Source: CAZJYI01 sp964550025 | Lineage (GTDB): Bacteria > Verrucomicrobiota > Kiritimatiellia > UBA8416 > CAYOBW01 | Reading direction: 5' to 3' | DNA length: 50,416 nucleotides | Assembly: GCA_964550025.1 (NCBI GenBank) | Contig: CAZJYI010000078.1 | Coordinates: 1 to 50,416, forward strand | In this document: positions 1 through 6,850 of the stretch, one piece after another | Numbering within the stretch: position 1 is the first letter of the stretch | Layout of the letters: each line of letters starts with the position of its first letter | Notes under the pieces: generated by a model | What the model saw: only the letters and a program-made list of their open reading frames with translations | Told to the model about the DNA's origin: nothing | Databases searched by the model: none | Program-made: the position numbers and the translations under genes

Positions 1-403
1 TCACGTTGCGGATCGCCGGGTCGGCGTCGAAACCGAACAGCAGGTCCGGCGAGCAAAGGTGGAAGAAGTGCAGCGCGTGCGACTGGAACATCTGTCCATA
101 GTGCATCAGCCGGCGCATCTTCTCCGCTGTGGGCGTCAACTGATCGACACCCGCGATCAGGTCCATGGCCTTGGCCGCGGCGAGGTGGTGGCTCACCGGG
201 CAGATGCCACAGAGGCGCTGCACCAGCACGGGGCACTCCCAGTAGGGGCGGCCCTGGATGAAACGCTCGAAACCGCGGAACTCGACAATGTGCAACCGCG
301 CCTGCTTGACCTGTTTCTCCTCGTCGAGGAGAATCGTAACCTTGCCGTGACCTTCCACGCGGGTCACGGGCTCGATAACCACTTTCTGCATGTTCTCAGA
401 CAT
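1..403 (-). CDS. hoxH: NAD-reducing [NiFe] hydrogenase large subunit HoxH (3' end cut by window edge)
   Basis: Catalytic subunit that would carry the Ni-Fe(CN)2CO site of a soluble hydrogenase. Only the first 134 codons lie in the window. Reading the minus strand from the ATG at 401-403 gives a start MSENMQKVVIEPVTRVEGHG, the conserved large-subunit N-terminus. Further in is RLCGICPVSHH, the proximal CxxC nickel-binding motif of the family. The distal C-terminal CxxC is beyond the edge, so completeness cannot be judged. A purine-rich ribosome site (GGAGACA) precedes the ATG. It is the last visible gene of the hoxFUYH series, 12 bp after hoxY, and is surely co-transcribed. Identity is firm from the motif and the gene order. 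Confidence 0.95.
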   Translation of the reverse strand, partial: MSENMQKVVIEPVTRVEGHGKVTILLDEEKQVKQARLHIVEFRGFERFIQGRPYWECPVLVQRLCGICPVSHHLAAAKAMDLIAGVDQLTPTAEKMRRLMHYGQMFQSHALHFFHLCSPDLLFGFDADPAIRNV

Positions 404-415
404 GTTTTTGTCTCC

Positions 416-961
416 TCAGTCGTACTTGATCAGCTCGTACGGCAACTCCACCGGCTTGTCCGTGAGCAGCGCGACCAGCGCGGCCCAGATGGTATCGGCC
501 GGGGGGGGGCAGCCCTGCAGATGATAGTCGATCTTCACGACCTCGTGGCAGGGATACACCTTGTTCAGAAGCATCGGGATGTCCGGGTCGTTCGGATACT
601 CGCCGCTGGGGTTGTGGACACTCGGCCCATTCTTGTAGGCCTCGTCAAAACACTCCTTGAGGGGAATGTTGTTCCGCATGGCCGGGATCCCGCCGCAGAT
701 GGCGCATTCGCCGAGCGAGATCAGGATCTGGCAATGCTCGCGGAACTCCTTGAGCACGCGCACGTTCTCTTCGTTGCAGCAGCCGCCCTCGACGAGGCCG
801 ACCGTAACGGGCCCGGTGAACTCCTTGATGTCGTCCACGGGTGACTTGTCGAAATCCACCAGTTCGATCAGCTCCAGAATGCGCTCGTCGATGTCCAGGA
901 TCGACATGTGGCATCCGAAGCAACCGGCCAGCGAGCATGTGGCAACTTTCGGTTTGGACAT
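416..961 (-). CDS. hoxY: NAD-reducing [NiFe] hydrogenase small subunit HoxY
   Basis: Electron-transferring small subunit, 181 aa, the short HoxY type without a twin-arginine signal, so cytoplasmic. Cluster-binding motifs are visible in order: CFGCHMS near residue 15, GGCCNEEN near 60, GECAICGGIPAMRN near 85 and GCPPP near 150. Together they fit a single proximal [4Fe-4S] cluster. HoxY pairs with HoxH to form the hydrogenase dimer and passes electrons to HoxU and HoxF. The start is the ATG at 959-961, preceded by AAAGGAG and AGGGAA purine runs. It lies 21 bp downstream of hoxU. Confidence is high because the motifs and the FUYH order agree. Confidence 0.96.
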   Translation of the reverse strand: MSKPKVATCSLAGCFGCHMSILDIDERILELIELVDFDKSPVDDIKEFTGPVTVGLVEGGCCNEENVRVLKEFREHCQILISLGECAICGGIPAMRNNIPLKECFDEAYKNGPSVHNPSGEYPNDPDIPMLLNKVYPCHEVVKIDYHLQGCPPPADTIWAALVALLTDKPVELPYELIKYD

Positions 962-982
962 AACGCTGTTCCCTTTTCTCCT

Positions 983-1711
983 TTAGTCCTGTTCAGCGGC
1001 CACGGCGGCGCGGGTCTCTTCGATCTCCGAACCGATGGGCTTGTGGTCATAGAGTCGTTCGCCGATGGGCTGGCTGTATCCCGTGCGTTTCGTGAGAATC
1101 GCACCGACGGGACAGATGTCCACGGCCTTATCCGTTACGTCCAGATCCGTGTCCGCCAGCTTGGCCTCGGCGTTGATCCAGATCTTCTTCTCCTTGCCGC
1201 GCCCGACGAATTGGAAGACGTTCTTCCCGTCGATGTCGCGCGAGGCGCGCACGCAACGCGCACACAGGATGCAGCGATTGCGGTCGACCATGATGTCCGC
1301 GTGCGAGGCGTCCACGTCCTTGTCCGGGAAGAGGTACGGGTGCCGCGGAGCCAGGATGCCGAAGCGGTAGGCCAGGGCCTGCAGCTCGCAGTTGCCGCTC
1401 TTCTCGCAATACATGCAGTAGTGGTTGCCTTCCACGAAGAGCATCTCGATCAGGCTGCGCCGGTGCTCCTTGAGCTCCTCCGTGTCGTTCTCCACCACCA
1501 TGCCCTCGGCGATGGGCTGCGTGCAGGCCGCCTGCGGCCGTCCGTTGACGGTCACCGTGCAAACCCGGCAGGCCCCGAACGGGCTCAATTCCTTGTGGGC
1601 GCAGAGGCGCGGGATGTAGACCCCCGCCGCGTCGGCCGCCTGCATGATCGTCTGGCCGGGTTGGCCTTTGATCTCGACCCCGTCAATCGTGAAGGTAATC
1701 GTGTCACTCAT
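983..1711 (-). CDS. hoxU: Hydrogenase diaphorase subunit HoxU (NuoG-like ferredoxin subunit)
   Basis: Electron-relay subunit of the diaphorase half, 242 aa, homologous to the N-terminus of complex I NuoG. Residues 1-80 are a plant-type [2Fe-2S] fold with the ligand run RLCAHKELSPFGACRVC. Next comes a His/Cys segment, HYCMYCEKSGNCELQ, near residues 98-112. Then follow ferredoxin cysteines CILCARC near 145 and DICPVG near 200. HoxU links FMN in HoxF to the HoxY cluster. The start is the ATG at 1709-1711 with AGGGAACGAACGG upstream. It follows hoxF by 18 bp in the same operon. Confidence 0.95.
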   Translation of the reverse strand: MSDTITFTIDGVEIKGQPGQTIMQAADAAGVYIPRLCAHKELSPFGACRVCTVTVNGRPQAACTQPIAEGMVVENDTEELKEHRRSLIEMLFVEGNHYCMYCEKSGNCELQALAYRFGILAPRHPYLFPDKDVDASHADIMVDRNRCILCARCVRASRDIDGKNVFQFVGRGKEKKIWINAEAKLADTDLDVTDKAVDICPVGAILTKRTGYSQPIGERLYDHKPIGSEIEETRAAVAAEQD

Positions 1712-1729
1712 CCGTTCGTTCCCTGTCTG

Positions 1730-3553
1730 TTATGAGGTGAAAATCGTCGACTCGCGTCCGATCAGTTCCCGGGAATCGCCCAGCGCCTCCTTGATGTCGA
1801 AGGCGGCGATGAAGACGTCGTCCCCGCGCTCCTTCAGGAGCGCCCGGTAAGCGTCCTCGAAGCTCTCCAGCGTGCAGAGCACCGGGTTGGGGGAGGTCTG
1901 GCCCAGTCCGCAGCGGCTCATCGCCTTGACGGTCTGCGCGAGCTCCTTCAGGTAGCCCAGGTCGGCCTCTTCGCCGCGCCCGGCCAGAATGGCCTCGAGC
2001 TTGTGCAGCAGCAGTACGTTGCCCGCACGGCAGGGCGTGCAGTACCCGCAGCTCTCCTCGACGAAGAACTCGAGGAACTGCCGGGCGATGTCGATGACGT
2101 TGCGCGTCTTGTTGAAGATCATGAGCGACCCGCCGGTGGCCAGATCGTCATAGCAGATCGTGCGGTCGAAGTCCTTTTCGCCGACCATCGTGCCCGACGG
2201 TCCGCCGACCTGGACGGCGTACGGGTCTTCCGCACCGGCCAGCTCGAGGACCTCCCTGAGCGGCGTGCCGAACGCCACCTCGTAGATGCCGGGGCGCATG
2301 CAGTCGCCCGAAATGCTGAGGAGCTTCGTGCCGGCGCTGCCCTTCGAGCCCATCTGGGCGAACCATCCCGGTCCCTTGTCCAGGATGCGGGTCACGCAGC
2401 AGAAGGTCTCGACGTTGTTCACCGAGGTCGGCGAAGCCAGGTAGCCCTTCTGTGCCGGGAACGGCGGGCGGTTCTTGGGGTCGCCGCGCAGCCCCTCGCA
2501 CGAGCTGAGCAGGGCCGTCTCCTCTCCGCAGATGTAGGCGCCGGCCCCCATCTGGACGCGGATGTCGAAGTCGAAGCCTTCTTTGCCGCCGACGCTCTTG
2601 CCGAGCAGGCCGGTCTCGCGGCAGCGATTGAGCTTGTCCTCCAGAAAAGCGCGCAGATAGGCGTATTCACCGCGCAGGTAGAGAATGCCTTCCTCGGCGC
2701 CGATGGCGTAGCCCGCGATGGCCATGCCTTCAATCATCATTTCGGAGCATTCCGTCAGGATGACGCGGTCCTTGAACGTACCGGGCTCACCCTCGTCGGC
2801 GTTGCAGACGACGTAGCGCTTCTGACCGTCGGCCTGCCGCGTGAAATCCCACTTCATACCGGTCGGGAACCCTGCTCCTCCACGCCCGCGCAGGCGGGAG
2901 GTCTTCACGTCGCGGATGACTTCGGCCGGGTGCATGGCGACGGCCTTCTTGAGTGCCGTACCGGGCTCGTAATCGCGGGCCAGGACAACGGGGCCTCCCT
3001 TGCGGATGTTGTTGTGGACCGCGGAGAGCACCAGGTTGTGCGCGTTGTTGCCGTCGCCGAGCTTGTTGACCAGGTGGGCGTCCGCGCCCTTGGCCTTGAT
3101 CTCGCGTGCGACGGCGCGGGCCTTCTCGCCGTCGAGGTCCGTGATGACCGCGTCGTTGACCAGGGCGGCCGGCGCCTGGTCGCACATGCCGATGCAAGGC
3201 GTGAGCTCGATCGAGACGCTGCCGTCCTCGGTGGTCTGCCCCACCTTGATCCCGAGCTCCTCCTCGAACGCGGCCCGGACGCGGTCCGCGCCCTGCATCT
3301 CGTCGATCGTGTCGTTGCAGAGCCGGATGACGGTCGCACCCTTCTTGCGCTCGGACAGGAATGCGTAGAAAGAGACGACGCTCTCCACTTCGACGCGGTG
3401 TGTGTTGACCGCCTTCGCGATGGCGTCAAGCGCCTCGCTCGATACACAGCCGAACTCGGACTGCACCGCCCGGACGATGTCCATCATCCGCGTTCGGTCG
3501 TTCCCGTGTTCGCGGCAGACGTCCGCAATGAACTGGTCTAGACTGCTGCTCAT
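1730..3553 (-). CDS. hoxF: Hydrogenase diaphorase subunit HoxF (NuoE-NuoF fusion, NADH/FMN binding)
   Basis: NADH-oxidising or NAD-reducing subunit of the soluble hydrogenase, about 607 aa, the usual HoxF length. Residues 1-160 are the NuoE-like thioredoxin-fold domain. The rest is NuoF-like: GRGGAGFPTGMKW and NADEGEPGTFKDR for FMN/NADH, GAGAYICGEETAL, then ESCGYCTPCRAGN with a later SRCGLGQT for a [4Fe-4S] cluster. I chose the ATG at 3551-3553 (MSSSLDQFIADV) because AGAGGA precedes it closely. An in-frame ATG 33 bp upstream has no ribosome site. One oddity: the first NuoE ligand pair reads C-N-D-T-I-D where CxxxxC is expected, so one of four [2Fe-2S] cysteines is Asp. The second pair, CIGMC, is intact. 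First gene of the operon. Confidence 0.95.
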   Translation of the reverse strand: MSSSLDQFIADVCREHGNDRTRMMDIVRAVQSEFGCVSSEALDAIAKAVNTHRVEVESVVSFYAFLSERKKGATVIRLCNDTIDEMQGADRVRAAFEEELGIKVGQTTEDGSVSIELTPCIGMCDQAPAALVNDAVITDLDGEKARAVAREIKAKGADAHLVNKLGDGNNAHNLVLSAVHNNIRKGGPVVLARDYEPGTALKKAVAMHPAEVIRDVKTSRLRGRGGAGFPTGMKWDFTRQADGQKRYVVCNADEGEPGTFKDRVILTECSEMMIEGMAIAGYAIGAEEGILYLRGEYAYLRAFLEDKLNRCRETGLLGKSVGGKEGFDFDIRVQMGAGAYICGEETALLSSCEGLRGDPKNRPPFPAQKGYLASPTSVNNVETFCCVTRILDKGPGWFAQMGSKGSAGTKLLSISGDCMRPGIYEVAFGTPLREVLELAGAEDPYAVQVGGPSGTMVGEKDFDRTICYDDLATGGSLMIFNKTRNVIDIARQFLEFFVEESCGYCTPCRAGNVLLLHKLEAILAGRGEEADLGYLKELAQTVKAMSRCGLGQTSPNPVLCTLESFEDAYRALLKERGDDVFIAAFDIKEALGDSRELIGRESTIFTS

Positions 3554-3659
3554 CTGGTTCCTCTTGTTTGGGAATTCACCCCGCATAACACGCTGCGGAG
3601 GTTCACACGAAGTGAAGTATCGTGTTATTCTCGGTCGTCCCGAAGAAAAAATTGTGAAA

Positions 3660-3688
3660 AAATTAACGGTTTAGGGTGGGAGGGTCAA
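3660..3688 (-). promoter_or_regulatory. Possible hoxF promoter (weak)
   Basis: On the minus strand TTGACC (3683-3688) is followed after exactly 17 bp by TAATTT (3660-3665), about 105 bp upstream of the hoxF ATG, in an AT-rich pocket that is unusual here. The -35 match is good and the -10 match is poor. No operator symmetry was recognised. Confidence 0.3.
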
Positions 3689-3821
3689 GCGCTATCGGGA
3701 AAAAAGTTTCACGGGCCGGAGGGCCGTGGAAATGATGATGCCCGTTGCCGCATACTCGCGCGGTTCTCTGGTCTTCAACACCCGATACCCACCAGGAGAA
3801 GCTCAAAGACCAAGATCCATG

Positions 3822-3923
3822 GGCATCCTCGTCTTTGACTTCGTTCTTGCCCTCGTCTTTACCCTCGTCTTTGCCTTTGTCTCGCGCTTGGGAAGACGAG
3901 GGTAAAGATCAGGGTAAAGACAA
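3822..3923. repeat. GTCTTTACCCTC-type repeat with inverted copy
   Basis: Several direct copies of a CCTCGTCTTT(A/G) unit occupy about 3825-3892. They are followed at 3893-3922 by inverted copies (AGACGAGGGTAAAGAT, then CAGGGTAAAGAC), so a long imperfect hairpin is possible. It lies in the 419-bp gap between the small secreted gene and hoxF, both on the minus strand. There is no U-run typical of an intrinsic terminator. The rest of the gap holds only the candidate hoxF promoter, and I see no credible gene in it. Confidence 0.6.
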
Positions 3924-3972
3924 AAGCCGGAGTGACCGAGAGAACGCGTCAGACGGCAAGCAGGGCGCTCTT

Positions 3973-4524
3973 CTACTTCCCCGCTGCCTTTGCCTTCGCG
4001 GCTGCTTTGAGCTCCTCGAGGAACTTCTCGAAAAGACCGCGGGCCTCTTCCTGCGTCGCCTTGCGTTCGGCTTCGCGTTCCTTCTCGCGGCGCGCTTTCT
4101 CCGCCTCACGTTCCTTGTTTCCGCCGCGGCGCCCGCGGCTTTTCCCCTTATCCTTTGCTTTCTCGGCCTTGGACTCCTCCATCCGCTCCACGTATTTGGC
4201 GCACTTCTCGCTTGCCGAAGCCTGGTCCTTGTACTTGGCCACGGCGCGCATCTTGCGGGTGCTCACCGAGCTGTTGGGGAACATGTTTTTGTGGTCGGGG
4301 TCCTCACGCCAGGCTTTCCTGGCGAGGTCAAGGGCCTTGCGAACGTACTTGGCCTCGTCGCGCATTGCACGCTCGGCCTCCTTGAACTCCTTCTCGGTCA
4401 TGACTTCGTACTGGTCTTCCCCATCGAAGCCGTTCTGCTTCACGACCATGTAGGTCTCGGCTGCCCGCAGGGGCAGAGCCGTGGCGGCGAGCAGTGCGAC
4501 GAGAGCGAGAGATCGTCTGATCAT
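3973..4524 (-). CDS. Small secreted, highly charged coiled-coil protein (unknown function)
   Basis: 183 aa, not recognised as a named family. It begins with a clear signal peptide: MIRRS, a hydrophobic run LALVALLAATALPL, then a cleavage-like RAAE near residue 22. After a short mixed segment (YMVVKQNGFDGEDQYEVMTEKEF) the remainder is dominated by Lys, Glu, Arg and Ala in helical runs. One is a very basic stretch, KGKSRGRRGGNKERE, near 128-142, followed by heptad-like EKARREKEREAERKA. It probably acts outside the inner membrane. The neighbours give no functional clue: a NifU-type gene lies 47 bp upstream on the same strand. The low-complexity C-terminus makes remote homology unsafe. The signal peptide and good ribosome site (GAGGAATGCC) argue that it is a real gene. 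Confidence 0.8.
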   Translation of the reverse strand: MIRRSLALVALLAATALPLRAAETYMVVKQNGFDGEDQYEVMTEKEFKEAERAMRDEAKYVRKALDLARKAWREDPDHKNMFPNSSVSTRKMRAVAKYKDQASASEKCAKYVERMEESKAEKAKDKGKSRGRRGGNKEREAEKARREKEREAERKATQEEARGLFEKFLEELKAAAKAKAAGK

Positions 4525-4571
4525 GGCATTCCTCCTCTAGTGGCTGATGTGGCGGGGTGCTTGAACGGGTA

Positions 4572-4802
4572 TCACGGCACGCGCTCAACCACGATGGCGT
4601 CGTCGACCTGCTCCCGCAGCATGCGTTCGATTCCCTGTTTCAGCGTGACCGCCGCGTGCGGGCAGCCGCCGCAGGCGCCTTTCAACCGGAGCTGCACGGC
4701 GGCGCCGTCTATGGCTACCACTTCCATGTCCCCGCCGTCGGCCTGCAGCATCGTACGCAGTTCCTCACACTTGTCTCGTATTCTCTGATCAAGGTCGTCC
4801 AT
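4572..4802 (-). CDS. NifU C-terminal-domain Fe-S cluster carrier (NfuA-like)
   Basis: 76 aa stand-alone NifU C-terminal domain that binds and delivers an Fe-S cluster. The signature GACGGCPHA near residues 42-50 carries the CxxC cluster ligands. LQADGGDMEVV near 20-30 is the other family hallmark. There is no A-type or U-type scaffold domain, so it is the short carrier form. The ATG at 4800-4802 has AAAGGA upstream on the minus strand. It is divergent from mnmA with only 56 bp between starts. That is suggestive because this MnmA carries the extra cysteine seen in Fe-S-type tRNA thiolases. A housekeeping role unrelated to mnmA is equally possible. Confidence 0.9.
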   Translation of the reverse strand: MDDLDQRIRDKCEELRTMLQADGGDMEVVAIDGAAVQLRLKGACGGCPHAAVTLKQGIERMLREQVDDAIVVERVP

Positions 4803-4858
4803 TTTGCTTGTCCTTTCCTATATAGAAGCGTGATACTCTATTAGGGGGAGTTGGAAGA
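4803..4858. promoter_or_regulatory. Divergent NifU/mnmA start region
   Basis: This 56-bp AT-rich gap must drive at least one of the divergent genes. Toward mnmA, TTGTCC is followed after 18 bp by GATACT. Toward the NifU-type gene, a TATATA box sits only 13 bp before its ATG, with no good -35. Both matches are weak. The location is the main evidence. Confidence 0.35.
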
Positions 4859-5941
4859 ATGCAAGGACAAAGCCCGGCTTTGACGGTCGCTGTAGGGATG
4901 AGCGGCGGCGTGGACAGTTCCGTCGCCGCGGCCCTGTTGAGCGATCGGGGGTGCCGCGTCATCGGCCTGACGGCCCTCATGACGCGGGAGCCGTCGAAGT
5001 GCTGCTCCGACGAGGACGTCCGTCGTGCCGCTCAGGTGGCCGACCGGCTGGGCATTCCCCACTACGTCGTCGACGTGCACGAGGCGTTCGAGCGGGAGGT
5101 GATCAATCCGTTCGTCAGGGAGTACCTTGCCGGGCGGACGCCGTCCCCCTGCGTGCGGTGCAACCGCCGGATCAAATTCGGCGTGTTGCTCGACAAGGCG
5201 CTGCAGCTTGGGGCGGACCGTATCGCGACGGGGCACTATGCCGTCCGCGAGGAGTGCCCCGGGGGTGGCTACAGCCTGCTGCGAGGCGTCGACCAGGCCA
5301 AGGACCAGTCGTACTTTCTTGCCAGACTGACCCGGGAGCAGCTTGCGCGGACGCTGTTTCCGCTTGGGACATGGCGCAAGGAGGACGTGGCTCGACTCGT
5401 GGTTTCGCGGGGGCTTACCGCGAGGAAGAGCCGCGAGAGCCAGGATCTGTGCTTTGTCGGGGAGGGGGGGCACGGGGAGTGGATCGACGGCCGGCTGCGC
5501 GAGGGCGGAGGGGGAGAGGGGGCGCAGGCAGCGGGAGACATCGTTGACATTGACGGCCGCAAGCTGGGCCGGCACAACGGGCTGCATCACTACACGGTGG
5601 GCCAGCGGAGAGGGCTGGGCATTGCGGCGGGCAAGCCGGTGTACGTCGTGCGGCTCGAGAGGGAGGCGAACGTGGTCGTGGTCGGCGAGCGGCCGGACGC
5701 TTTGGCCGGGGAACTGACGGTGAGTGAGGTGAACTGGGTGAGTGGTGAGGCGCCCGAAGGGACGCTGGCGGTCGATACGCAGATACGCTACAATCACAAT
5801 GCGGCCCGCTCGGAGCTCGCGTGGCTGGGCGAGGGGCGCGCTCACGTGCGGTTTGCGGAACCGCAGTTTGCCGTGACCCCGGGGCAGAATGCCGTATTCT
5901 ACCGTGGCAGGGAGGTGCTCGGGGCCGGATGGATTAACTGA
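4859..5941 (+). CDS. mnmA: tRNA-specific 2-thiouridylase MnmA
   Basis: Catalyses ATP-dependent 2-thiolation of the wobble uridine in tRNA Lys, Glu and Gln. 360 aa, normal length. The PP-loop MSGGVDSS is at residues 14-21. The catalytic region reads TPSPCVRCNRRIKF with the nucleophile at Cys101. The second catalytic Cys is at 198 in SRESQDLCFVG. The position that is Asp in the E. coli type is Cys98 here. This creates CxxC plus a distant Cys, the pattern of Fe-S-dependent thiolases. GHYAV and the C-terminal barrel are also recognisable. The ATG at 4859 has GGGGGAG upstream. The next gene starts 15 bp after the stop, so the two are probably co-transcribed. Confidence 0.97.
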   Translation: MQGQSPALTVAVGMSGGVDSSVAAALLSDRGCRVIGLTALMTREPSKCCSDEDVRRAAQVADRLGIPHYVVDVHEAFEREVINPFVREYLAGRTPSPCVRCNRRIKFGVLLDKALQLGADRIATGHYAVREECPGGGYSLLRGVDQAKDQSYFLARLTREQLARTLFPLGTWRKEDVARLVVSRGLTARKSRESQDLCFVGEGGHGEWIDGRLREGGGGEGAQAAGDIVDIDGRKLGRHNGLHHYTVGQRRGLGIAAGKPVYVVRLEREANVVVVGERPDALAGELTVSEVNWVSGEAPEGTLAVDTQIRYNHNAARSELAWLGEGRAHVRFAEPQFAVTPGQNAVFYRGREVLGAGWIN

Positions 5942-5956
5942 AAGGGGGGAACCCGA

Positions 5957-6697
5957 ATGACATGTTTGCAGGTGACACTTTGTGCGGTGCTCTTCATGAG
6001 CTGCATGTTGTGCATTTCCTGTGCCGACGATCCGGGCGGAAAGGAGGGTGAGAAGTACAAGCAGCGCAGGGAACGCATGGTGGCGGTCATCCGGCGGTAC
6101 GGGGTGAAGAGCGAGGCTGTGCTGACCGCCATGGGCAAGGTCCGGAGACACCTCTTTATTCCGAAGGCCTACCGTTTCTTCAGCGATCCATACGGCGATC
6201 ATCCGTGCTCGATCGGGCATGGCCAAACCATCTCACAGCCATACATTGTGGCCTACATGACGGAGCAGATGGCGCTGAAGTCCGGTGAAAAGGTCCTGGA
6301 AATCGGAACGGGGTCCGGGTACCAGGCCGCGGTCCTGGCGGAACTGGGCGTCGAGGTGTACAGCATCGAGATCATCGCCGAGCTGGCGGAACATGCGCGC
6401 AAGGTTCTGGAGGCCGAGGGCTACGGGAAGGTGCACGTGCGTACGGGCGACGGCTACAAGGGCTGGACCGAGCACGCCCCTTACGACGCCGTCATCGTTA
6501 CGTGCGCTCCCGCGAACGTTCCGTCCGCGTTGGTGGAACAGCTCAAAGAGGGCGGGAGAATGATCGTGCCCGTGGGAGTCGGTGTTCAACGGCTGGTGAT
6601 TCTACGGAAAAAGGCCGGCAAGATCGAACGGGAGAACGACATTGGTGTCCGGTTCGTGCCGATGGTGCACGGGAAGAAGGAGGAGAAGAAGGAGTAA
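5957..6697 (+). CDS. pcm: Protein-L-isoaspartate O-methyltransferase with export signal
   Basis: SAM-dependent enzyme that methylates L-isoaspartyl residues in damaged proteins. 246 aa. The family core is clear: GHGQTISQPYIVAYMTE near residues 89-105, the SAM loop EIGTGSGYQAAVLAEL near 115-130, then YDAVIVTCAP and the C-terminal LVILRKK. The N-terminus is unusual for this normally cytoplasmic enzyme. A hydrophobic run (LQVTLCAVLFMSCMLCISC) is followed by ADD, which looks like a signal peptide ending in a lipobox-like Cys near residue 22. Position -3 of that box is not the usual Leu. The protein is therefore likely periplasmic or membrane-anchored. It lies close behind mnmA. Confidence 0.93.
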   Translation: MTCLQVTLCAVLFMSCMLCISCADDPGGKEGEKYKQRRERMVAVIRRYGVKSEAVLTAMGKVRRHLFIPKAYRFFSDPYGDHPCSIGHGQTISQPYIVAYMTEQMALKSGEKVLEIGTGSGYQAAVLAELGVEVYSIEIIAELAEHARKVLEAEGYGKVHVRTGDGYKGWTEHAPYDAVIVTCAPANVPSALVEQLKEGGRMIVPVGVGVQRLVILRKKAGKIERENDIGVRFVPMVHGKKEEKKE

Positions 6698-6760
6698 GGG
6701 GCGTCCTCTCCTACCCGCACGAATGGATACGATGCGCGTGGGGGGACGGGAGAAACCGCA

Positions 6761-6850
6761 GAATGCTGAACGCTGAGTGTCGAATGCCGAAGTGCGAGGG
6801 AGAGTGTCTCACTTCAACATTGAGCGGTTTAGCGTTCATCATTCGATATT
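6761..6850. repeat. Imperfect inverted repeat between two convergent genes
   Basis: The left arm GAATGCTGAACGCTGA (6761-6776) pairs with TTAGCGTTCATCATTC (6829-6844) at 14 of 16 positions, and outer segments pair more loosely. It sits between pcm and the minus-strand membrane-protein gene, whose last codons and TAA lie inside the right arm. It could act as a bidirectional terminator but has no U-run. Confidence 0.5.

Noticed and set aside
2003..3541. Long plus-strand open frame opposite hoxF
   Set aside because: Antisense shadow of a clearly identified gene in GC-rich DNA. The translation is Arg-, Val- and Asp-rich with no motif and no ribosome site.
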